From NCBI GenBank assembly GCA_041725895.1, contig JBGRQA010000020.1, forward strand, positions 1-64,000: DNA of 64,000 nt, read 5' to 3'. Position numbers and translations under genes: made by a program. Under the pieces are notes generated by a model. The model saw nothing but the letters and a program-made list of their open reading frames with translations. It did not search any database and had not been told where the DNA came from. Every line of letters begins with the position of its first letter. Position 1 is the stretch's first letter. This document shows positions 55,530 through 64,000 of this stretch, piece by piece. This stretch comes from JBGRQA01 sp041725895 (lineage in GTDB: Bacteria; Bacteroidota; Bacteroidia; Bacteroidales; Marinifilaceae).

Positions 55530-56585
55530 TTAGGCATTCTTCGAAATGTCGACTGATTTTAATGGATTAACTGAAATCTCCTTGTAAATCTTTCGGTTCT
55601 TGAATACATCCAGGGCAAGATAAAGTGCATTTCGGAATGACTCTGGGCTCGCCTCATTGGTACCTGCGATAGCATAAGCGGTTCCATGAGCTGGAGAGGT
55701 TCTGATCCCTGCAAGTCCTGCTGTAAAATTAACCCCTGAATCAAAAGCAAGTGCCTTGAAAGGAGCTAAACCCTGATCGTGGTACATCGCCAATATGGCG
55801 TCAAATTTGGTATAATCATTGGATCCGAAAAAACCATCGGCAGGATAGGGGCCCAATGCCATAATCCCTTTCTCCCGTGCCTCTTCCAGGGTTGGAATAA
55901 TAACCTTTTGCTCCTCATTACCAATCAATCCATTGTCTCCAGCATGAGGATTCAGGCTCAAAACAGCAATACGAGGGCGGCGAATTCCAAAATCCTGGAT
56001 CAGTGAGTTATTTAAAATCTCCAACTTACTAAGAATTCGATCGGGGGTGATGTATTCCGAAATTTTTGAAACAGGAACATGACCTGCAACCACCCCAACT
56101 CTTAATTTCTCACTCACCAAAAGCATCAAAGACTTCCCGGACTCCAATCTATTCTCAAGATATTCGGTATGACCAGGAAAATCAAAATCCTTATTCTGAA
56201 TGGTATTCTTATTAATCGGAGCAGTAATTAAAACATCGATTTCATTATTTTTCAAATCTGAAACGGCTCTTTCCAATGCTTGAAAAGCAGCATCTCCAGC
56301 ACTTTTGGTAGCTTTCCCTAGTTCTACTTTAATATTCTCATCAACACAATTGATAATATTAGCACGTTTGATATTGGCATCCGAGGCTTTATTAATATTA
56401 TTCAGGCTAAAATTATCAATATTCAAAGCTTTACGATGGTAGGCAGCCACTTTGGGCGAGCCATATATAATAGGGGTACAAAGATCATAGATCCGGTTGT
56501 CATTAAGTGCTTTCATAATCACCTCATAGCCTACCCCATTCACATCTCCGTGGGTTATTCCAACTTTTATTTTAGTCTCCTTCAT
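55530..56585 (-). CDS. pdxA: 4-hydroxythreonine-4-phosphate dehydrogenase
   Basis: 351 aa. PdxA oxidises 4-phosphohydroxy-L-threonine in pyridoxal phosphate synthesis. Family signatures: GITHGDVNGVGYEVI at the start, the metal-binding His in FPGHTEYL, and YHDQGLAPFKALAFDSGVNFTAGL. The terminal TSPAHGTAYAIAG is also standard. Product PLP serves SufS in this window. The gene appears monocistronic. Confidence 0.95.
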   Translation of the reverse strand: MKETKIKVGITHGDVNGVGYEVIMKALNDNRIYDLCTPIIYGSPKVAAYHRKALNIDNFSLNNINKASDANIKRANIINCVDENIKVELGKATKSAGDAAFQALERAVSDLKNNEIDVLITAPINKNTIQNKDFDFPGHTEYLENRLESGKSLMLLVSEKLRVGVVAGHVPVSKISEYITPDRILSKLEILNNSLIQDFGIRRPRIAVLSLNPHAGDNGLIGNEEQKVIIPTLEEAREKGIMALGPYPADGFFGSNDYTKFDAILAMYHDQGLAPFKALAFDSGVNFTAGLAGIRTSPAHGTAYAIAGTNEASPESFRNALYLALDVFKNRKIYKEISVNPLKSVDISKNA

Positions 56586-56996
56586 TATGATATAATTTCA
56601 TGTGATTCGGAAAAATATACCAGGAAATTGTAACTGGTTACAGGTTCAATTCACTGTCGACACAAGTCGGTTTTCCGAAGTAATATATTGAGATGAAACA
56701 CCCTCTGGTTTATCTCCCGCCAAAAAATACGAACAGGTAAGAAACAATACCGTTTTTCCACAGGCTCCTTTCCCAAAAACTATCTACTGGCACCCCTCCT
56801 TGACTGGTGCCATTACCTTCGGATCGTTCATCCGAATACTTGCAGGCTTAAAGGTACTCTGAACTATTTTTTGATTAAAACCAGAAGAAACATCCAGTTC
56901 ATTCCATGAATGTTGGAAAAAATCGGATAGATGCTTCACATTGCTACAAAAATAAAAAGATTAGGGTAAAAGTCACCATCTTTTACCGTCATTCTC
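56586..56996. other. Intergenic region upstream of pdxA
   Basis: About 410 bp with no gene. A 7-bp inverted repeat (56788-56794 with 56806-56812) lacks a T-run and may be nothing. Confidence 0.55.
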
Positions 56997-58436
56997 TTAA
57001 GCTTTATATTGTTTTATAAAATCAAAAAGAAGCCGAACACCTACTCCTGTTCCCCCTTTTCCCCGATAGTTATCCATTGCAGTAACAAAGGCAGGTCCGG
57101 CAATATCGAGATGCACCCAGGGATAATCGGTGAAATGTTCCAAAAATTTTCCGGCAGTAATGGCTCCCCCATCTCTACCACCCAAATTCTTGATATCGGC
57201 AATATCCGATTTTATCAACTCACCATACTCCTCCCAAAAAGGAAATTCCACAATTCGTTCATACACTTTTTGTCCACATTGCTTCAATAACTCCATCCGC
57301 TTTTCAGCATCCGAATTTCCCATAGCCACAACTCCAAACTTACCTATAGCTACTGCGGCTGCACCGGTAAGAGTTGCCAGATCCATGACGAATCCCGGTT
57401 TAAACTTACTGGCGTAACTTAAGGCATCTGCCAGAATCATTCTTCCTTCAGCATCTGTATTCAAAACTTCTACGTTCAGGCCATTGTACATGGTAATTAC
57501 GTCTCCTGGAGCATAGGCATTTCCATCGGGACGATTATCAGTGGAAGGAATCAAACCAATAACATGAACGGGAAGTTTTGCTTTTGCTGCAGCATAGATT
57601 GCTCCAATTACAGCTGCCGCACCACCCATATCCGATTTCATCTGGTCCATGCTATCCTTGGTTGGCTTTAAACTAAGTCCTCCCGTATCGTACACAATTC
57701 CCTTACCCACCAACACCAGGGGCTGTTCATTTACAGCGTCTTCAGGTGCCCATTCCATCACCGAGAAGGTTGGTGGATCAATACTCCCCTTATTTACTGC
57801 CAATAGGCCTCCCATTTTTAAAGCTTGAATTTTTGATTTCCCAAAAACTTCAACTTTAAACCCAGCCTCAGCTCCAAGATTCTTAATTTCTTCACCCAGT
57901 TGGACGGCATTCAAATAACTAACCGGCTCATTCACCAAATCACGTGCATAGTAAACCCCCTGAACAACTGCTGTCAAATCGGACAAATCACGTTCAGAAA
58001 TATTATCGCTAAATACATGAATTGATTCCAGAACATGCTTCTTTGTATCTACTTCCTTGAAATATTTTAAAAACTGGTAGTTGGTTAAGGCCAATCCCTC
58101 CATAAAGGCCAAAGTTGCATCTCCGTCCCCGATTAGATCCACAACATTTACCTCCTTATGCCTATTCGCATGAATGGTCTTATGAAAGTTATGAGCAGAT
58201 TTCCGAAGCGCTTCATGCATTTGACATCCCTTCTTTTTGTCATCCAACACCTCTACATATATCCAGTTCGGAAAGCGATTGATTACAATCTGTCTTTCCT
58301 TATTCTCCAGACGCTCGTCCAGGTAAGCCCTTTCATTTTGTGCCAAAGCAAGCTGATCCAAATCCTTTTCTTTCACCAGGTAGACAATTGCTCCTTCAGT
58401 GGGTATATTCTGATTCTTTTTCAATACAATTCTCAT
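56997..58436 (-). CDS. Leucyl aminopeptidase (M17)
   Basis: 479 aa from the ATG giving MRIVLKKNQNIPTEG; an upstream in-frame start exists but adds an atypical basic tail. The M17 catalytic domain has VGKGIVYDTGGLSLKP (metal Lys/Asp), KSDMGGAAAVIGA and the NTDAEGRMILADALSYA signature. The N-terminal domain (about 1-160) is the regulatory part. It removes N-terminal residues from peptides in the cytoplasm with two metal ions. Confidence 0.94.
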   Translation of the reverse strand: MRIVLKKNQNIPTEGAIVYLVKEKDLDQLALAQNERAYLDERLENKERQIVINRFPNWIYVEVLDDKKKGCQMHEALRKSAHNFHKTIHANRHKEVNVVDLIGDGDATLAFMEGLALTNYQFLKYFKEVDTKKHVLESIHVFSDNISERDLSDLTAVVQGVYYARDLVNEPVSYLNAVQLGEEIKNLGAEAGFKVEVFGKSKIQALKMGGLLAVNKGSIDPPTFSVMEWAPEDAVNEQPLVLVGKGIVYDTGGLSLKPTKDSMDQMKSDMGGAAAVIGAIYAAAKAKLPVHVIGLIPSTDNRPDGNAYAPGDVITMYNGLNVEVLNTDAEGRMILADALSYASKFKPGFVMDLATLTGAAAVAIGKFGVVAMGNSDAEKRMELLKQCGQKVYERIVEFPFWEEYGELIKSDIADIKNLGGRDGGAITAGKFLEHFTDYPWVHLDIAGPAFVTAMDNYRGKGGTGVGVRLLFDFIKQYKA

Positions 58437-58503
58437 AACTTCAATTTTTGATATGATTCTTTTAAAGATACTCAAAAACCCTTAACCTAAGTTTTCAAAT
58501 TTT

Positions 58504-58537
58504 ACAAAAAAAACACCCTCGAAAAAATCCGAGGGTG
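58504..58537 (-). terminator. Intrinsic terminator after the 126-aa gene
   Basis: On the minus strand an 8-bp stem CACCCTCG / CGAGGGTG (58537-58530 with 58521-58514) is followed by about eight T. Confidence 0.9.
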
Positions 58538-58542
58538 CATCC

Positions 58543-58923
58543 TTATAATTTATCAGGGTTTTCTTTGAAATAATTCCGAATGAGCACTTTTTTTAACTCA
58601 CGATGAATAATAAGATCGGACAAAATCTCTGCTCGATCCACATCCGGGAACTGAACTTCGGCCCTGGCAATCTCTTTCTCACTTAAATCAATTTGATAGA
58701 GCAGTAGCACCAACCGATGATAGTCCCGATCCAACAATTGATTCATGTGATCACAAAGTTGTCCAAATAATTCATCGTAGGCCTTTTCCGATACTCCGGA
58801 AAAATGAACTTCCAAACCAAACTGGTTAAAATCCTTTTCAATTTGAAGTGCAACCTGCCGAATAATTTCCTCCCTGTTTCGGTAAGGGTCGATTTTCAAG
58901 TTTTTAAAATCGGGTAAAGCCAT
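58543..58923 (-). CDS. Conserved hypothetical protein
   Basis: 126 aa. Unrecognised by name, but the gene sits 1 bp after the DUF4837 gene, so it is in the same operon. Mostly helical, soluble, no signal peptide. Motifs of note: FHFSGV-like segment near residue 40, and RDYHRLVLLLYQIDLSEKEI, followed by a hydrophilic helix. The low hydrophobicity and absence of metal-binding residues suggest a binding or adaptor protein. Confidence 0.75.
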   Translation of the reverse strand: MALPDFKNLKIDPYRNREEIIRQVALQIEKDFNQFGLEVHFSGVSEKAYDELFGQLCDHMNQLLDRDYHRLVLLLYQIDLSEKEIARAEVQFPDVDRAEILSDLIIHRELKKVLIRNYFKENPDKL

Positions 58924-58924
58924 T

Positions 58925-59917
58925 TTACCTTACGAATTCAAAAGTGAACATTATAGCCTCCAATTCACGCAACAAATCCCGCTTGTCTTTATTGGGATTG
59001 TATACGTAACCATCAAGGCAGATCACCCTATTGGCTTCCTTATCCAAAAAACAGATATTCAGGAAAGGACCACCCATAAAGTCTTTTTCCACCTTCCATA
59101 AGCCCCGGGTTTCAACAGCATAGTTCTCCTTGAAGCTAAACTGACGGAAACTAACAGGGTATCGACGTTCAGTTCTCATATAACTTCCGGCACTTGGTCC
59201 AGGAACATAAGCCTTCAGAAGTGAATCTCTCTTGTTCAACAGGAACTTTTCAGAAAAGGCTTCTTCATTGGTGTAATCGAAGGTATAAACAAACATTCCC
59301 TGACTGGTTTTTGGAGTCTCCTTACTGATCCAGATAAAGTCTCCGAAATCCTTATTGATATTATAACCGGAAGGACACGAAAGAGTAAAGTTTTTCTTCT
59401 TCTTCAATTTATTGAAGATATTCTTCTCTGGTTTTTTCTGCATCTCCTTCACCAAACGCTTTTTCTCAGAAGAAAGGAAAAAAGCAAGAATCTTGCTCCG
59501 GTTTGAATGAAGCAAATCAATCATTCCTTGTCTAGAACTGGCCTCTGCAATAATCAAAGCCTGCCCCTTGGCCCACAAACCTGTTTTTACAGACAGCTTG
59601 TTTTCGGTAATATTTTTAGAAACCCGAACATCTAAGATACTCCGGTGGGTTTTAAAAACACTTGTAAGAGCTTCGTGAGAGATGTGAAATACATCCATTA
59701 CAGGTTCGGACTGTGGCAATCCGATTTGCTCCTCAGAAAAAATAGATTTGAGAGTGTCGCCCATTGCCCCTTTCCACAAGGGATCGTTGACGATTACGAT
59801 TACCTCCCCGGCTTTCCCCGTTACTGAAGGCATGAGGTTCTTGGTAGTCTGTTTACAGGAAGATAGTCCTGCAATCAGCACAAGAGCCAGAGTTAAAATT
59901 TTCATTGTGTTTTTCAT
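58925..59917 (-). CDS. DUF4837 family lipoprotein
   Basis: 330 aa. The N-terminal lipoprotein signal ends in AGLSSC (Cys near residue 21), so the protein is membrane-anchored. The body, starting GKAGEVIVIVNDPLWKGAMGDTL, matches the Bacteroidota DUF4837 family, whose role is not known. An alternative start lies four codons inside (MKILTLAL). It precedes the 126-aa gene and follows the lytic transglycosylase at a distance of 45 bp, so all three may be co-transcribed and share a cell-envelope role. Confidence 0.88.
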   Translation of the reverse strand: MKNTMKILTLALVLIAGLSSCKQTTKNLMPSVTGKAGEVIVIVNDPLWKGAMGDTLKSIFSEEQIGLPQSEPVMDVFHISHEALTSVFKTHRSILDVRVSKNITENKLSVKTGLWAKGQALIIAEASSRQGMIDLLHSNRSKILAFFLSSEKKRLVKEMQKKPEKNIFNKLKKKKNFTLSCPSGYNINKDFGDFIWISKETPKTSQGMFVYTFDYTNEEAFSEKFLLNKRDSLLKAYVPGPSAGSYMRTERRYPVSFRQFSFKENYAVETRGLWKVEKDFMGGPFLNICFLDKEANRVICLDGYVYNPNKDKRDLLRELEAIMFTFEFVR

Positions 59918-59962
59918 AGTTTGTGTATTGTGTAGATAAACATAAGTTAAATGTACGAAAAA

Positions 59963-61411
59963 TTAATCAATCCTTACAATTTTCAACAGTTTACCAGGTT
60001 TTATAACAGCATCGCCTTTCAGGCCATTAGCTCTTTTTATATCATTTACAGAGGGTATTTTAAACCGATCGGCGATTATTTGCAAGTTATCTCCCTTTTG
60101 CACCTGGTAAATTAAAAACTTACGCTTCCGTGGCACTGTTTCCCTTGATGGCTTTGCTACTACTGTATCTGTTGGAAATATCCAAACTTTTAATCGCTGT
60201 CCCACATAAAGTTTATTGTTCTCTAACTTATTCCATTCTCTGATATTGTGAATTGTACAAGAATATTTCATTGCAATTTTATGAAAATACTCCCCCCGTT
60301 GTACTTTATGGATTATACAATATTTCCCCTCTGTAGACGAGAGCTCCTTCTGAAGCTCCAAATATTTTTTTTCAGGCTTTTTTTGTGCATAAACGGAACG
60401 CTCAAAATCAATAAACTCTCCCACCTTTTCGACAGGCAGCGTAAACCTGGCAGGCAATTCACTTTCCGGAATAAAATCTCGCTTATAGATGGGATTCAAT
60501 TCCCGAATCACATCAATAGGTACTTGTAACACTTCCGATACCTTCTCGAAAGAAAGCTCTTTATCCACCTGAACTGCATCCACCCTATGGTAGGAAAATT
60601 TCACTTTCTCCGGAATCAAATTGTGTTGCCGGGGATAATTCATCACATAATTTGCAGCGATAAAAGCCGGAACATACTTCCTTGTCTGATCAGGTAAATA
60701 GGGGGAAATAGCCCAAAAATCAGTCTTCCCTCCTGCTTTCTGAATTGCATCCCGAACAACACCAGGTCCTCCATTGTAAGCGGCAATGGCCAGTTGCCAG
60801 TCCCCAAAAATCCGGTACAGATACTGAAAATATTTGCAAGCGGCTTCGGTTGCCCTTGCTGGATCCATTCGCTCATCAATATAAGAGGTAATCCTCAAAT
60901 CGAACATCTTACTGGCATTATACATAAACTGCCATAATCCCAGAGCTCCCGACCGGGATTTAGCTTTGGGATCAAGAGCCGATTCAATCACCGACAGGTA
61001 CTTTAATTCCAATGGCAAATTGTAACGATCCAAATATTCCTCAAACAATGGAAAGTACAATTCCGAACGACCATGAATCCTGGCCGTTTTCTCACGATTC
61101 CTCACCATATAGGCTTCTATGTAATTTCTTACAATGGGTTTAAAGTCCAGCTTAATGGGACTTTGAACATCCAATTTCCGTAATCGCATAGCATATACCG
61201 AATCGGAATAAACCGGAACGTAATTGGCGTTCATCACCTCATTGGGTTGAATTTTGGCTTTCAGTACTTCATCTGTAAGATGGAGCAACCGGCGATTGAT
61301 TTCGTGAACATCACGAGGTTTCCCGGTACGAAGTGGGTAAAAATGATCCTGAGCAATCAATGCCAGGGGAAACAAACAAAAAACAAGAGAAATAGTATTT
61401 CGAATAGACAT
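59963..61411 (-). CDS. Lytic transglycosylase with LysM repeats (MltD-like)
   Basis: About 482 aa from the ATG giving MSIRNTISLVFCLFP, which provides the signal peptide. Catalytic SLT domain (about 110-270): YLSVIESALDPKAKSRSGALGLWQFM with the Glu acid, and IAAYNGGPGVVRDA. Two LysM domains at the C-terminus (YFHKIAMKYSCTIHNIREWN and LQIIADRFKIPSVNDIKRANG) bind peptidoglycan. It cleaves glycan strands during wall growth or turnover. Confidence 0.92.
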   Translation of the reverse strand: MSIRNTISLVFCLFPLALIAQDHFYPLRTGKPRDVHEINRRLLHLTDEVLKAKIQPNEVMNANYVPVYSDSVYAMRLRKLDVQSPIKLDFKPIVRNYIEAYMVRNREKTARIHGRSELYFPLFEEYLDRYNLPLELKYLSVIESALDPKAKSRSGALGLWQFMYNASKMFDLRITSYIDERMDPARATEAACKYFQYLYRIFGDWQLAIAAYNGGPGVVRDAIQKAGGKTDFWAISPYLPDQTRKYVPAFIAANYVMNYPRQHNLIPEKVKFSYHRVDAVQVDKELSFEKVSEVLQVPIDVIRELNPIYKRDFIPESELPARFTLPVEKVGEFIDFERSVYAQKKPEKKYLELQKELSSTEGKYCIIHKVQRGEYFHKIAMKYSCTIHNIREWNKLENNKLYVGQRLKVWIFPTDTVVAKPSRETVPRKRKFLIYQVQKGDNLQIIADRFKIPSVNDIKRANGLKGDAVIKPGKLLKIVRID

Positions 61412-61487
61412 ATTTGGCAGCATTAAATGCTCCTAAATTTCGTAAAAATATTACGAAGAATAAGTCGCGGGCCCTAAAAAAATACTG

Positions 61488-62897
61488 TTAATTTCTTTGA
61501 AGCTGCAAAGCCATCTCCAACAAGTGGTCATCATCAAATCGTTCCGCCAAAATCTGAACCCCCAAAGGTAATTCACTGGAATGTTTTCCTATCGGCAAAG
61601 CAATTGCTGGCAGGCCGGCCAAATTAGCCAATACAGAGTAACAATCATCGGATAGCATAGCCACCGAATCGTCCTGAAAATGATTAACAGGATATGCAGG
61701 ACTTGTAGTTACAGGTAGAATCAAACCATCATAATCCTGAAAGATGGCCTCCATTGCATTGCAGATCTTTCGTCGAATCTTTTGCGCTTTACTAAAATAC
61801 GAGGAATATACTCCGGATGTCAATACAAAACTCCCGGCCATGATTCGTTTTTTTACCTCGTCACCAAATCCCTGTGTCCGACTTGCTGTGACTAAATCCT
61901 TATCCACCTTCTTTGAGCGAAACCCAAAGTGCATTCCAGAATACCTTGCCAGGTTAGAGGAAGCTTCAGCCATGGCCAATACAGAATAAGTCGGAACCAG
62001 ATATTCAAAAAGTGGAAAATCTATTCCCTCTACCCAATGTCCTTCCGCTTTCAATTCAATTAAAAAGGTTTCAAAATGATCGAACATCTCCTTCTCCAAT
62101 TTATCTTTATCAAAAGCCTCCTTCAGATAGGCCAGACGATACGGCTTTTCTGTATTTCTATTCTGCTTAAACTGAAATGATCTTAAAGAAAGTGTTGCAT
62201 CAATTTCGTCAGGTCCCGCCATCACCTCCAACATCAAGCCAGCGTCCTCAACATTTTGGGTCAACAATCCAATTTGATCTAAAGAAGAGGCATAGCTTAT
62301 TAAACCATACCGTGAAACACGACCATAACTGGGCTTAAAACCCATCACTCCGCAAAAGGCAGCGGGTTGTCGAACCGATCCTCCCGTGTCTGATCCCAAA
62401 GCAGCCAAACACATCCCCGCTGCAACTGCTGCTGCAGAACCACCGGAAGAACCACCAGCAACGCAATCAGAATTGTAGGGATTCCGAACCAGACCATAGA
62501 AAGAGGTTTCGCCCGTACTTCCCATTGCAAATTCATCACAATTGGTACGACCGATAATTATCGCGCCTTCATCAATTAATCGCTGTAAAGCTGTTGCTGA
62601 ATACTGGGAGGTAAAATTTTTCAACATTCGGGAACCGGCAGAACAAATATGCCCTTCCTGGCAAATATTGTCCTTTACCGCCACCACCATTCCTGCCAAA
62701 CGGCCAATAATCCCTTTAGAGTATTGTTCATCCAAAATTTGAGCTCGCTGAAGAGCTTCTCGTTCGTACACTTCAACAAAGGCATTCAATTGGGTATTCA
62801 TTCCCCGGATTCGCCCCAGATAGGCAGAGACGATAGAGACATGGGTCTGACTTCCCTTCTCTAAAGCTTCCTGTATATAACGCAGAGAGGATAGCAT
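61488..62897 (-). CDS. gatA: Asp-tRNA(Asn)/Glu-tRNA(Gln) amidotransferase subunit A
   Basis: 469 aa. GatA frees ammonia from glutamine for GatB. The amidase Ser-cisSer-Lys triad is visible: Lys in VAVKDNICQEG, the cis-Ser and Ser in GGSSGGSAAAVAAGM with GSDTGGSVRQPA. The opening (LRYIQEALEKG...AYLGRI) fits GatA. The ATG is only 1 bp from the T-run of the tatA terminator, so the leader is essentially a terminator stem. gatB and gatC are elsewhere. Confidence 0.94.
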   Translation of the reverse strand: MLSSLRYIQEALEKGSQTHVSIVSAYLGRIRGMNTQLNAFVEVYEREALQRAQILDEQYSKGIIGRLAGMVVAVKDNICQEGHICSAGSRMLKNFTSQYSATALQRLIDEGAIIIGRTNCDEFAMGSTGETSFYGLVRNPYNSDCVAGGSSGGSAAAVAAGMCLAALGSDTGGSVRQPAAFCGVMGFKPSYGRVSRYGLISYASSLDQIGLLTQNVEDAGLMLEVMAGPDEIDATLSLRSFQFKQNRNTEKPYRLAYLKEAFDKDKLEKEMFDHFETFLIELKAEGHWVEGIDFPLFEYLVPTYSVLAMAEASSNLARYSGMHFGFRSKKVDKDLVTASRTQGFGDEVKKRIMAGSFVLTSGVYSSYFSKAQKIRRKICNAMEAIFQDYDGLILPVTTSPAYPVNHFQDDSVAMLSDDCYSVLANLAGLPAIALPIGKHSSELPLGVQILAERFDDDHLLEMALQLQRN

Positions 62898-62925
62898 AAA
62901 AAAAAGGCAGGATACTCCTGCCTTT
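62898..62925 (-). terminator. Terminator of tatA abutting the gatA start
   Basis: A perfect 10-bp stem (62903-62912 with 62916-62925), 3-nt loop, then T on the minus strand, ending directly before the gatA ATG at 62897. It lies 10 bp after the tatA stop codon. Confidence 0.88.
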
Positions 62926-62934
62926 CAAAAGAAT

Positions 62935-63132
62935 TTATTTATTCAATGAATCGTTTTCTTTTTTCTCCTTATCATCATCATCACTGGTAGCCTTTTTGAA
63001 TTCTTTCATTCCCTGACCAAGTCCTTTCATTAACTCAGGGATCTTACGTCCACCAAAAAGTAATACAATAACCAAAACAATAATGGTAATTTCCATTGGA
63101 CCAAAAAATCCGGCTAAAACAAACAGGTTCAT
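62935..63132 (-). CDS. tatA: Twin-arginine translocase subunit TatA
   Basis: 65 aa. One N-terminal membrane helix (ITIIVLVIVLLFGGRKIPEL), followed by the amphipathic helix MKGLGQGMKEFKKATSD and a charged tail. The FGxxxxPEL motif is typical of TatA/TatE. TatA forms the pore through which folded proteins cross the inner membrane. Encoded apart from tatC, as is usual in Bacteroidota. Confidence 0.93.
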   Translation of the reverse strand: MNLFVLAGFFGPMEITIIVLVIVLLFGGRKIPELMKGLGQGMKEFKKATSDDDDKEKKENDSLNK

Positions 63133-63243
63133 ATTTACTGATTTTTATTAATTTATAGCTTAAAAATAAAAAAATCTGTCAGACGAACCGGATGGGAAAA
63201 AGGGAAATTCCAGTTCACCACTTTTACAACTATAAATATATAG

Positions 63244-64000
63244 TTATTTATTAAAAAGTTTCATTACATCATTGGCATTTGCAAAAATCAACAGGCTAAA
63301 CAGTAAAACCATACCTGCTATTTGGGCATACTCCAAAAATTTGTCTCCAGGTTTTCTTCCTGTAATTATCTCATAGAGCAGGAACATAACATGTCCACCA
63401 TCCAAAGCAGGAATTGGAAGAATGTTCATAATCGCCAGAATAATGGAAAGGAATGCTGTTAGATTCCAGAATGCATACCAATCCCATACTCCAGGGAATA
63501 TATTTCCGATGGAAATAAAACCACCCAAGGATTTGTACCCTTTAGTTTCGGAAGAGAAGATCAATTTAAACTGCTTCAGGTAAGATGCAAGCTTATCAAA
63601 TCCTTTATACATTCCAGCTGGAATGGACTCCCAAAAGCCATATTTATGCGTTTTAAAATCGAACACTTGAACTGGCTTACGGGCAATTCCCAACATTGCA
63701 TCATCCCCCAAAGTCATGGCTAAATCCATCTGTTGTCCGTTTCTCTCAACAGTTACGACAACCTTCTGGTTTTTGAGACTCTGCATTCTGTTGGCGAATT
63801 GATCATAGAAATCAAACTTTTCATTATTTACAGCAATCAATTTATCTCCTTTTTCAACTCCAGCGGCTTTGGCAATAGATTTCTTAGAGAATCTGTCCAC
63901 CTCAAAAGGTCCAAAAGGAACACGAGGAGAAAACATCGGCTGCATACTAAACCCCTTACTGCTCTTCTCCATTAGAGCTGCAACAAAACCATCGGGAATC
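63244..64000 (-). CDS. rseP: RIP metalloprotease RseP (C-terminal part, cut by right edge)
   Basis: The frame is open from position 64000, so the start and the HExxH active site lie outside the window; an internal ATG at 63972 is not the start. Visible are a PDZ domain (KAAGVEKGDKLIAVNNEKFDFYDQF) and the site-2 protease third block NILPIPALDGGHVMF, with hydrophobic segments on both sides. RseP cleaves anti-sigma factors and signal peptide remnants in the membrane. Assignment is firm; length cannot be judged. Confidence 0.92.
   Translation of the reverse strand, partial: IPDGFVAALMEKSSKGFSMQPMFSPRVPFGPFEVDRFSKKSIAKAAGVEKGDKLIAVNNEKFDFYDQFANRMQSLKNQKVVVTVERNGQQMDLAMTLGDDAMLGIARKPVQVFDFKTHKYGFWESIPAGMYKGFDKLASYLKQFKLIFSSETKGYKSLGGFISIGNIFPGVWDWYAFWNLTAFLSIILAIMNILPIPALDGGHVMFLLYEIITGRKPGDKFLEYAQIAGMVLLFSLLIFANANDVMKLFNK

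Noticed and set aside
63244..63972. A complete 242-aa protease starting at the ATG at 63972
   Set aside because: The frame continues open to the window edge and the active-site region is missing, so it is the C-terminal part of a longer RseP.
1..64000. CRISPR arrays and tRNA genes
   Set aside because: No direct-repeat/spacer pattern and no cloverleaf with a CCA-ready end was seen; the 41-bp array has no spacers.

Overview
The window comes from a member of the Bacteroidota. The markers for this are: an LpxC-FabZ fusion; SprA/Sov of the type IX secretion system (T9SS); a T9SS C-terminal sorting domain on a secreted protease; DUF4837 and GSCFA proteins; the suf gene order; and promoters of the TTTG / TAnnTTTG type. 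Moderate-to-low GC and gene content point to a marine or anaerobic Bacteroidales/Marinilabiliales-like organism, but genus cannot be fixed from sequence alone.

Layout. 1-384: apparent tandem leftward promoters for something beyond the left edge, possibly an rRNA operon. 385-9755: housekeeping genes, mostly on the minus strand: GSCFA protein, alpha/beta hydrolase, YjbQ, QueG and a complete sufBCDSE-sufT iron-sulfur assembly operon. About 9.8-33.9 kb: an accessory island, all on the plus strand, inserted between core genes. 33.9-45.6 kb: core genes thiL, lpxA, lpxC-fabZ, lpxD, an HD phosphohydrolase and rimP-nusA-infB. 45.6-46.5 kb: a non-coding stretch with a 41-bp tandem repeat. 46.5-64 kb: gcvH, ruvA-sprA, pdxA, leucyl aminopeptidase, DUF4837 lipoprotein, LysM lytic transglycosylase, gatA, tatA and the C-terminal part of an RseP-like protease cut by the right edge.

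The accessory island is the interesting part. It holds two paralogous modules for ribosomally made, modified peptides (RiPPs) of the GG-Bacteroidales type. Each has a short precursor with a KLxLNxLSKxxLxxKxM leader, a GG end and a CxCxC core, a radical SAM/SPASM maturase and a pseudo-radical-SAM partner. Module 1 (10.4-13.5 kb) also has a 65-aa HTH protein. Its maturase lacks about 70 N-terminal residues and its partner has lost the CX3CX2C motif. Module 2 (19.9-28.9 kb) is complete and is preceded by a 949-aa protein that I read as a radical SAM domain fused to an E. coli-YcaO-like domain with degenerate ATP-site motifs. That gene is translationally coupled to a GT4 and then a GT25 glycosyltransferase. 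A 6-bladed beta-propeller lipoprotein sits between precursor and maturase. This suggests a peptide that is both radical-SAM-modified and possibly glycosylated. No exporter or leader peptidase is seen in the window. Between the modules is a four-gene envelope cluster (two carboxypeptidase-regulatory-like proteins, a membrane protein, a thioredoxin-like protein).

Non-coding structure in the island includes a helically phased 21-22 bp repeat array (19.1-19.3 kb), two 24-codon micro-ORFs sharing DYKGLxECxLY, a MITE-like 87-bp element, and a perfect 17-bp hairpin. All family assignments rest on motifs and remembered family features; no database search was run.
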